Source: Malachius bipustulatus (taxonomy: Eukaryota > Arthropoda > Insecta > Coleoptera > Melyridae). Taken from it: a DNA stretch of 64,000 nt. Below, one piece after another: positions 11,468 to 19,536 of the stretch. The stretch lies in assembly GCA_910589415.1 (NCBI GenBank), contig OU342633.1, forward strand, positions 11,508,858 to 11,572,857. Reading direction: 5' to 3'. The stretch's first letter is position 1. Each line of letters begins with the position of its first letter. A program made the translations under genes and the position numbers. Below the pieces are notes generated by a model. That model saw only the letters and a program-made list of their open reading frames with translations. It was not told where the DNA came from and did not search any database.

Positions 11468-13592
11468 TACCGGTTAGACCGGTCTAACCGGTTTTAGGAC
11501 AGGTCTAACCGGTTATACTGGTCTAACCGGTTATACCGGTGGGGCAGGTTTGTTTTTGAATTTTAAATAGCAGATGGTTATTCGCCCAAAAAATTTGACT
11601 CTTATTTTGCCATAAACTTAGCTGTTGTTTTGAAATATTTCAACTTCACGATTTTATAATGCTGTTCGTATCGCTACCTGTACATTCTCATATAAAAATC
11701 GATTTAATATGTATCGATCGTTATAAGAAGTGTATGATGGTTTTAGGGGTGATGTATCATGTTTTTTTTGTGCCATAAAATTTGATTGGGAGTAATTATT
11801 ATTCTCTCACTCCTTTCCCATTACATGCATTCGTAGTTGAAATCTTTGCATATATTACAGTTGATGGGGTTGTTTGAGGGTAGAAATATTTCGAGTTGAG
11901 GGTTGTGTATAGGCCCATGTTGTTAAGAAATTAAAAATCAGACAAGGGGTATAAGCTCATGGGGAGATTTTTCGATTTATTTTTTCGCTAAAGTGAGCCG
12001 TTTTTGAGATATTTGGTCTTTTGTGATTTTTTTTATTGGACTTAGAAAATTTTGTTACTTTGGTTTCAGACATCAAGTAAATATCTTTTAGAGTAAACAG
12101 CATGCATCCTTATCGGCAATAAGTATGATATCTTTTGATAAATCGTTTTTATTGCTAGTTTTAGGGAGGTATGGTGAATATTTTAGGGGTTGATATATTT
12201 TTTAAATTTCTTTAACATACGTACCTTATCTGATAATAATAAGTAGAGTCTTTTTTTATGAAAAATACCTGATTATATGAACAATAATTCATGATTTTTA
12301 TCTGATATGAGGGGCGGTTGAAGGGTAGAAATATTTAGGGTTGAGGGTTGTGCATAGGCCCATGTTGTTAAGTTAATGAAAAGAAGACAAGGGGTATAAG
12401 CTCATGGGGAGATTTTTCGATTTATTTTTTCGCTAAAGTGAGCCGTTTTTGAGATAAATGGCCTTTTGTGATTTTTTTGTCGGACTTGGAAAATTTACTT
12501 ACTTTTTGCTTCAGATACTACCGATGGAGTGAATTGTATGTATTCTTATGGGAAATAGGTACATCTTGCATGTTTCAAGGAGTCTTTTTGATAAATCACC
12601 ACTTTCGTTCTATATTCGGTTCTGCTCGAGGGTATATAGAAGGGTTCGAGTTGAAATCGATTCAGTTATTTTGAAGTTTCGTTATTTTGAAGCTATTTTC
12701 GTTTGTCGCAGTGCTTAATCCTGTTGTTAAATTCAGTGTAGTTTGAAACTATACTTGGTGGTGAGTACCGACATTTTTATTGCTAGTTCTATGGGTGCGG
12801 TGAATATTTTAGGGGGGTTGATTTTTTTTTTCTCTAGCATAACGGCTTTGTCTGATGATAATAATTGGCGTCGTTTTCCTGAATAATACCTGATTAAAAC
12901 AAAAAATTCATGATTTTTATCCGATATGTAGGGTGGTTGAAGGGTAGAAATATATAGGGTAGAGGGTTGTGCATAGGCTCATGTCCTTAAGATAATTAAA
13001 AGCAGACAAGGGATTTAGAAGGGGAGATTTTTCGATTTATTTTTTCGCTAAAGTGGACCGTTTTTGAGATAAATGGTCTTTTGTGATTTTTTTTATTGGA
13101 CTTAGAAAATCTACATACTATTGCTTCGAATACTAGTAATGACGTGAAATTCTTATGTATTCTTATGGAAAATAGATCCGAATTGCCTATTTAATTTGGA
13201 GGGAAAATAGTTTTATGAGGCTGATGCTTTTTGCTTTTTTTACATGATGAATTTTGGTTAAAAATAATAACTCGACATTCATTTTTCTGATTATACTTGT
13301 AATTACCATTAATATGAGAAGTTATTATAGGGTAAAAATACTTATATGTAGTAGAGTAAGAAAATACCTACTTATTTAAATAGTCATCTTTTGAGAAACT
13401 GTAAATTTGACCGGGGTTACGGGGAGTGGGGGGGGGGGTATTTTTTCGATTTATTTTTTCCGCTAACGTGAACCGGTTTTGAGATAAATGGTCTGTTTCG
13501 ATTTTTTTATTGGACTTGGAATATTTAGCCTGCTTTTGCTTTTACCGGTACCGGTCAACCGGTGACCGATCTGGTTAATAAACGTGATAAAA
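11468..13592. repeat. Right repeat array upstream of PolB
   Basis: This is the mirrored version of the left array, with four conserved cores (CGATTTATTTTTTCGCTAAA) at about 11977, 12433, 13048 and 13466. It includes the CCGGTT repeats at 11468-11545. The 68-residue ORF at 12468-12674 also appears mirrored at 8306-8512. It has no recognisable domain and I treat it as repeat sequence rather than a gene. Confidence 0.8.
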
Positions 13593-14102
13593 TTAATTTG
13601 AGATATTTTAGTGTATTTTTTAATATTAATTTGTTAGTGTTGTGATAGAGGGTTGATATTTTATATATCTGCAGACTAGATTAGCGTATATTTATTGTGC
13701 TTGGGCTTTCTTATGATTGCGTAGTCATGATCTATAGTAGGTATGTTAGAATGTTTTTAGTTTTAATGTAAAAAATAAAATAAAAATGTATAAAATTATT
13801 TTAATTAAATGATTATGGCTACGCTAGTTTATGTATAGAAGGGGTGGTTCTTGGGCATGGAATTTTTATGTTGTTATGATAATCCTAATTATATTTGGGT
13901 GACAGGGAGGTATTTTATCGCATTTCATTACAAGTTTTAATCATTTTTTACAGATCTTACCTGTTGCTGTAAGATTACATCTGTCACCTGCTGCCATCAT
14001 CCAGTTCCAAGGCTAGAGCATAATAAATAAATACTTTACTAAGTTCTCAAGAGCACAATTTTCAGTAGCAGTTCTTGAGGTGTGCAGACATACTCAGCAA
14101 CA
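13593..14102. other. PolB upstream region, right arm
   Basis: This is the mirror of 6880-7389 and holds AT-rich noncoding sequence. A hairpin-like pair, GATCTTACCTGTTGC and GCTGTAAGAT, lies near 13953-13976. I see no core promoter that I would defend. Confidence 0.4.
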
Positions 14103-17100
14103 ATGGTTCCCGCATCAATTGTTAAGGAAATTAAGGCTGACCTCTTCAGTAATAACCCTGATATAGTTTCCGGATTAAAAAAATGTGTTCAAACTATTCG
14201 TAGTTTTACTTATTTATTAAGTAAAGCCGTTGGTGTTGGTGAAAAGCAGAAACTGCTTACAGCTATCGGGCAAGTGAAGAGTTTCAAGACTCTGTATAAT
14301 AATCTTAAGAAAGTTGGAGCTGGTTATAAACCTAGAAAGGTGACAGCTAGAGATCGAGTGAGGTGGGAGGACTCCGATGCTGCATTCAATAGTCGCATTA
14401 GGACTGGTGTTATTACGAACTTGAAACATGTTGACCCTAATAAATTTCTGGATGATGTGGCTGTGATCTTCAAGAGAAGAATTTCGGGTGAACTTAAGAA
14501 AAATGACTTCATTAAAGTGAATACTGTATTCTGCGGTGAATTCACTGTTAGAAAAAATGATGAACAAATATATGACTTGAAGTATCTCAATACGAGAAAT
14601 ATTCCAATACATCGAGGTGATGATTTGTTGAAGTGGTTCAATGTTAACATTCAGCAGCCTCTCTTGAATGATCTTGACGACTTCCAGGAAAGAGACAGCG
14701 GGTGGGCTTTGTCGAGAATAATAAATTTGCAAGTCAATATAAACAAATTCACACCACAACTGGGATCATCATATATAGAGCTTCCACCTCTAGTTCAGAA
14801 GAAGCATGCGTGTGTTAATGTGCGTAATGATGATAATATGTGCTTTGCGTGGTCAGTAGTTTCAGCTATCTACCCTGCCGAGGATCATACACAACGCAGA
14901 TCAAAGTATCCTCATCCAAGCAAAGTTTTGAACTTAACCGGACTTCAGTTCCCGATGACCTCAAATCAAATTCCTCGGTTTGAGAAACAGAATGATATAT
15001 CCATCAATGTTTACATTCTGAAGAAGATTAGGAAAAGTTACACTGTTGAGCCTTCTTTCCTAACTAAAAACAGAAGAGTGAAGCATGTGAATTTGCTACT
15101 TTTTCCAGATCAGTATAATGAAGATTGTGAGGTGACTCCAACCTATCATTATGTTTGGGTGAAAAATCTATCTCGCTTATTGTCAACACAGCTAAATAAG
15201 CATAATGGTATGAAGTACTTCTGTGACCGTTGTCTACACTACTTTCATACTGAATCTGGCAGAGATAAGCATTATGATGACTGCATCAAAATGAACGACT
15301 GTAAAATAACTTTGCCCACTGAAGAAAATAAATATGTTCAGTTTAAAAACTTCAAGAACAAAATAAGGACCCCATTCATCGTCTATGCTGACCTGGAGTG
15401 CCTGCTAGAGCCATGCGATGTCAAGAATAAATATCAGAAGCATCAACCATGTAGCATTGCATATTATGTGAAGTGTTCATATGATGACTCATTATCTTTC
15501 TACCGATCATACCGCGGCAAAGATTGCATATGCTGGTTTACAAATGAGCTCAAGAATTTCGCCGAAGATTTGGAAACAGTCTTTCTGTGCCCCATTCCCA
15601 TAGATCCGCTCACTTTAGATGAGCAATCGTACTATGATAATGCTACACACTGCTATATATGTGAGAAACCTTTCACTTCTGAAGATAAAAAGGTACGAGA
15701 TCATTTTCACTTGGCTTCTGGAAATAATAACATGGGTGGTAAAACTAATTTTCGAGGACCAGCGCACGAGGCCTGCAACATCAATTTTCAAGACACTCAC
15801 ACCATACCTATTGTGTTCCATAACTTAAGCGGGTATGACTCTCATTTCATTATTAAAAACTTAGCTGCTGATATAGCTGGACGAGTTAATGTTTTACCAA
15901 TTAATAAAGAAAAATATATATCATTCACTAAACATCTCGATGAAAACATGATAAAATTTCGATTTATCGACTCCTTTCGCTTCATGGCTTCCGGTTTAGA
16001 TACTCTGGCATCATATTTGAAGGAATTTCCCGAACTCTCATCACAGTTCCTTAACACGCCAAATTTGAAATTATTAACAAGAAAAGGAGTCTATCCCTAT
16101 GACTACTTTGATTGTTATGATAAATTCAATGAGGTACAGCTTCCTGATAAAGCCGTTTTTTATAACAAGCTCAATGATAACAATATAACTGATGAGGATT
16201 ATGCTCATGCTCTGCATGTGTGGAATGCATTTAATTGTAAAAATCTCGGAGAATACTCGGACTTATATCTCAAGACTGATGTTATGTTACTTGCTGATGT
16301 ATTCGAGCAATTTCGTCGGAGCTGCTTAAGCATTTATAAGCTTGATCCTGCTCATTATTTTACATTACCTGGGTATACTTGGGATTGTATGTTGAAGCAT
16401 ACTGACATCACTCTTGAATTATTGACTGATATTGATAAGTTGATGCTTGTGGAACGTGGGATTCGGGGAGGCCTCAGCCAATGCTCTCTTAGATATGCCA
16501 AATCTAACAACAAATATATGCCAGATTATAATACGGCTGAGATTAGTAAATATCTTACTTATTTTGATATTAATAATCAATATGGTTGGGCTATGTCACA
16601 ATATCTACCTTATGGCGAGTTTAACTGGGTGAACCCTGAAAATTTTGATGTTATGAGTATTGATGATGATGCTGATAAGGGGTATATTCTTGAGGTGGAC
16701 TTGGAATATCCTATGAGTTTGCATGATATGCATGCTGATATTCCCTTCTGTCCTGAACATCGATCTGCACCAGGTTCTAAGGAGAAAAAGCTTTTAGCTA
16801 CGTTGTATGATAAAGCACGGTATGTTATACACTACCGCACTTTAAAACAAGCCCTAGCTCATGGGTTAAAATTAAAGAAAATACATTGCTTGTTGGAATT
16901 CAAGCAATCCCCGTGGCTCAAGACGTACATCGATCTCAACACTAAGCTAAGAACTGCTGCCACTAACGAATTTGAAAAGAATTTATTTAAGTTAATGAAC
17001 AACGCCGTTTTTGGCAAGACGATGGAAAATATACGTAAACATAGCGTTGTGAAACTGGTTACAAAATGGCAGGGCCGCTATGGGGCTGAAGCTTTGATTG

Positions 17101-17855
17101 CTAAGCCAGAGTTTAAAAATAGCATAATTTTTGATGAGAGTTTGGTCGCCATTGAACTTAACAAAACTGATATCCATTTTAACAAACCAATTTATGTAGG
17201 AATGAGTATATTGGATATATCAAAAACTAAAATTTATGAGTTCCACTATGATTACATGAAGGCCTTGTTTGCTGATAAGTGTAGAGCTGCTTACACAGAT
17301 ACAGATTCCATTATTTACTTGATAGACTGCCCCAATATCTATGATATTATTCAGCGTGATTGTCATGATAAATTTGATACTAGTGATTATCCCAGAGATA
17401 ATATTTATAACATTCCACAAGTCAATAAGAAAGTGCTGGGTCTAATGAAAGATGAAATGAATGGCAAAATAATGACTGAATTTGTTGGCTTGAGATCGAA
17501 AATGTATGCTATCAGAGTTGATGGGCTTGACCACGTTAAAAAGGCTAAGGGAGTGAAGAATCATATAGTTAAAAATCGAATCTCTTTTGATGATTATCTG
17601 GTGTGCTTGCGTGATGAAACTGAGAAGTCCGTTGAGCAAAGGCTAATCAAAAGTGAGAAGCATCAAGTGTCTAGCATCACTAATATCAAAATTGCCTTGA
17701 GTCCCCATGATAATAAAAGATACCTAGTAAATGGGAGCTATGATACACTACCTTGGGGTCACTATTCTATTAGGACATCTACTCAGAATCCTACCCGCAA
17801 AAGAAAAAATGATAATGTTGATGTCATACCCGATAAACTAAGAAAAACTTGTTAA
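14103..17855 (+). CDS. Family-B DNA polymerase (Polinton type), right-arm copy
   Basis: This is the second copy of the polymerase, translated outward toward the right terminus. I chose the ATG at 14103, although the frame extends to 14082 without ATG. Every 3'-5' exonuclease motif (YADLEC near 15384, GYDSHFI near 15830, YLKTDVMLLADVF near 16266) and polymerase motif (A near 16563, B near 16992, C near 17292) is intact. The zinc finger near 15220 and the endonuclease-VII-like insert near 15646-15790 are also intact. A basic tail ending RKRKNDNVDVIPDKLRK could be a nuclear localisation signal. The length fits Polinton polymerases. Two identical intact copies in one element mean either very recent formation or ongoing arm-to-arm gene conversion. 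Confidence 0.9.
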   Translation: MVPASIVKEIKADLFSNNPDIVSGLKKCVQTIRSFTYLLSKAVGVGEKQKLLTAIGQVKSFKTLYNNLKKVGAGYKPRKVTARDRVRWEDSDAAFNSRIRTGVITNLKHVDPNKFLDDVAVIFKRRISGELKKNDFIKVNTVFCGEFTVRKNDEQIYDLKYLNTRNIPIHRGDDLLKWFNVNIQQPLLNDLDDFQERDSGWALSRIINLQVNINKFTPQLGSSYIELPPLVQKKHACVNVRNDDNMCFAWSVVSAIYPAEDHTQRRSKYPHPSKVLNLTGLQFPMTSNQIPRFEKQNDISINVYILKKIRKSYTVEPSFLTKNRRVKHVNLLLFPDQYNEDCEVTPTYHYVWVKNLSRLLSTQLNKHNGMKYFCDRCLHYFHTESGRDKHYDDCIKMNDCKITLPTEENKYVQFKNFKNKIRTPFIVYADLECLLEPCDVKNKYQKHQPCSIAYYVKCSYDDSLSFYRSYRGKDCICWFTNELKNFAEDLETVFLCPIPIDPLTLDEQSYYDNATHCYICEKPFTSEDKKVRDHFHLASGNNNMGGKTNFRGPAHEACNINFQDTHTIPIVFHNLSGYDSHFIIKNLAADIAGRVNVLPINKEKYISFTKHLDENMIKFRFIDSFRFMASGLDTLASYLKEFPELSSQFLNTPNLKLLTRKGVYPYDYFDCYDKFNEVQLPDKAVFYNKLNDNNITDEDYAHALHVWNAFNCKNLGEYSDLYLKTDVMLLADVFEQFRRSCLSIYKLDPAHYFTLPGYTWDCMLKHTDITLELLTDIDKLMLVERGIRGGLSQCSLRYAKSNNKYMPDYNTAEISKYLTYFDINNQYGWAMSQYLPYGEFNWVNPENFDVMSIDDDADKGYILEVDLEYPMSLHDMHADIPFCPEHRSAPGSKEKKLLATLYDKARYVIHYRTLKQALAHGLKLKKIHCLLEFKQSPWLKTYIDLNTKLRTAATNEFEKNLFKLMNNAVFGKTMENIRKHSVVKLVTKWQGRYGAEALIAKPEFKNSIIFDESLVAIELNKTDIHFNKPIYVGMSILDISKTKIYEFHYDYMKALFADKCRAAYTDTDSIIYLIDCPNIYDIIQRDCHDKFDTSDYPRDNIYNIPQVNKKVLGLMKDEMNGKIMTEFVGLRSKMYAIRVDGLDHVKKAKGVKNHIVKNRISFDDYLVCLRDETEKSVEQRLIKSEKHQVSSITNIKIALSPHDNKRYLVNGSYDTLPWGHYSIRTSTQNPTRKRKNDNVDVIPDKLRKTC

Positions 17856-18847
17856 CATTTGTAATTTTATATTGTATCCTAATATTCTTATATCACATCT
17901 TCTTGTATATCGATTTACGTTATGTATAAAATTAATATTATATAAAAAATAGTTATTAGTAAGTAGGTTTACTGTATTGATGAATAGTTTGTATACGTTT
18001 GTATTTTTCTATTGTATTCTGAGTTAATCATTCTTATCGCATCTTGTATGTTCATTTGACTTATGTATATAATTTATATTGAATAAATAGTTATTAGTAG
18101 TATACTGTATTTTTGTTTACTGTGGGGTGTAAATGTAGATCGCCTCCTCGTGGTGCACCCTGGGTAATGCTAAGTGATCTACTTTCCATAACCTACATTC
18201 CTTTTTAACACGGTTGAAGTGGCAGGTCATTCCTAGAAATCATTCCAAAATGTGTCGGGCAGTCGTATAACCGATATGGCTGTGGCGCTCGGTCCATAGT
18301 GACATTCGACGCCTATATATTTCGACAGAAATCTACTGACACTGGTGTGATCATGGAATTTCCCATTTGAGGAAAGCCGTTTACCTCGGGCCTCTGTGTA
18401 GCGCCTTTTGAATTCCGAGGGGCCGTATCGGCTTAAAATACTTAACGGTCGACCTGCCCTTGCTCTGCAGCTACCTACCTCGGGTCTCTGAGTAGCGCCA
18501 TTGAATTCCGAGGGGCTTAATAGCTATAAATTACTGGCGGTAGCATCCTTGGAGTTTCAACTGTATTTTCCATAATAACCTTAAATATTCTTTACGAAGG
18601 ATTATACACACTGCTTAAATACATCGGTCAGACGAGCTTGCAAACCTCGCAGTTGTATTGATGATAGCAGTCTAGACATACAATCATTAACATATGCGCA
18701 GTAAATCATTCCAGTATAGACTCCTCATTGCAAATTTATTAAAGTTCGCGCATGCGCAGTAGAGACTTTTGGTACGTTTTCGCTAATATGAAGCTCCATA
18801 AGAAAATACACGCGTTTTTGGCCCAGAACTCTCATAGTATATCTACT
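17856..18847. other. Right terminal noncoding segment of the PolB element
   Basis: This is the mirror of 2135-3126, containing the paired CCTCGG/CCGAGG motifs at 18377-18517 and the terminus ending ATATCTACT at 18847. It probably holds the polymerase 3' UTR. No further gene is visible. Confidence 0.6.
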
Positions 18848-18853
18848 GACAGC
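18848..18853. repeat. Right 6-bp target-site duplication GACAGC
   Basis: This is an exact copy of 2129-2134 on the far side of the palindromic element. Integrase coding sequence resumes immediately after it. Confidence 0.9.
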
Positions 18854-19466
18854 GATTGACTCCTTCACCAGGTACGTCATGTATGAGCCACTAGCTTCCC
18901 TAAACGCTGTGGACATTGCAGAGTCATATGTTAATATGTTTGCCAAGATAAAAATGCCCAAAACATTGATAACCGATAACCAATTTGACGTAAATCTATT
19001 TAAAGATTTGCTAAAAATACATGGAGTGACACATCACCTAATTACCCCGAAACATCCTAATAGCAATAGCCCCATAGAAAGAGCGCACGGTACGCTAATC
19101 GAAATCATGAGAACCATAACAACCTCGCAGAATAAACTTTTGAACTTGAATCTTTTCAAAAATGCAGTCGTAATTTATAACCGAACGATTCATAGTCAAA
19201 CCAATTATAAACCGATCGAACTTTTATTTGGTCACATGGAAACCGATGACATACTTGATGTTTTCGATCAGACATTCTATTATGAATATACCTGCGAACT
19301 GTTCAGGAAAATCAAAGCTTTATACGAGAGCGTGCATAACCAGGAATTGGAAAGTAAACAAAAACGCTTAGAGTATGAAAATAAAAGACGCTCAGATTTT
19401 CAACAAATCGATCCGGAAAAAAACAGTTTACCTCAAGGACACGCAAAGATCAAAGGTAACACCTAA
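18854..19466 (+). pseudogene. pol: pol fragment: integrase catalytic core and C-terminus
   Basis: This continues the errantivirus-like integrase after the PolB insertion. The second catalytic aspartate is in LITDNQFD (near 18970). The catalytic glutamate is in SPIERAHGTL (near 19070). The C-terminal part resembles the Gypsy integrase tail (YNRTIHSQTNYKPIELLFG). The frame closes at 19464-19466. The three core catalytic residues survive in sequence but are separated by 16.7 kb, so no integrase is made. Confidence 0.85.
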
Positions 19467-19525
19467 CTATCGAGCACTCAATATTCAAGAGGAAACAGAA
19501 GACAAAGTTATCACGGCGCAAGGTA

Positions 19526-19536
19526 AACAATACCAT
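19526..19536. repeat. Target-site duplication of the RTE LINE, left copy
   Basis: AACAATACCAT here recurs at 22285-22295, bracketing the LINE. Eleven base pairs is typical of target-primed insertion. Confidence 0.75.

Larger units (their letters stand above)
2135..18847. mobile_element. Giant palindromic Polinton-like element with two PolB genes
   Basis: This is a 16,713-bp insertion with exact mirror-image ends. It starts AGTAGATATACTATGAG and ends with the reverse complement. Left position x matches right position 20982-x over the outer 6 kb, including the whole PolB gene. The ends begin 5'-AG, and the flanks are a 6-bp duplication, both as in Polintons. The only recognisable gene is a protein-primed-type family-B DNA polymerase, present once per arm and transcribed outward. 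I find no integrase, packaging ATPase, cysteine protease or capsid genes. The arms meet at a spacer of about 25 nt near 11107-11131. It moved as a unit, so an integrase must have come from elsewhere. Confidence 0.88.
11131..18847. repeat. Right arm of the giant inverted repeat
   Basis: This is the mirror of the left arm, about 7.7 kb long. It lacks one unit of about 1.26 kb of the internal array but is otherwise nearly identical, including the entire polymerase gene and the terminus. Confidence 0.9.

Noticed and set aside
14217..17639. Several ORFs of 60-180 codons antisense to PolB (and their mirror images at 3343-6765)
   Set aside because: They lie wholly opposite the well-supported polymerase frame, have no domains and follow its codon shadow.
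2135..18847. Whole palindrome as a pure assembly artefact
   Set aside because: The 6-bp target duplication, the restored host frame, the small sequence differences and the 1.26-kb arm asymmetry all argue that it is real, although long-read confirmation would still be needed.
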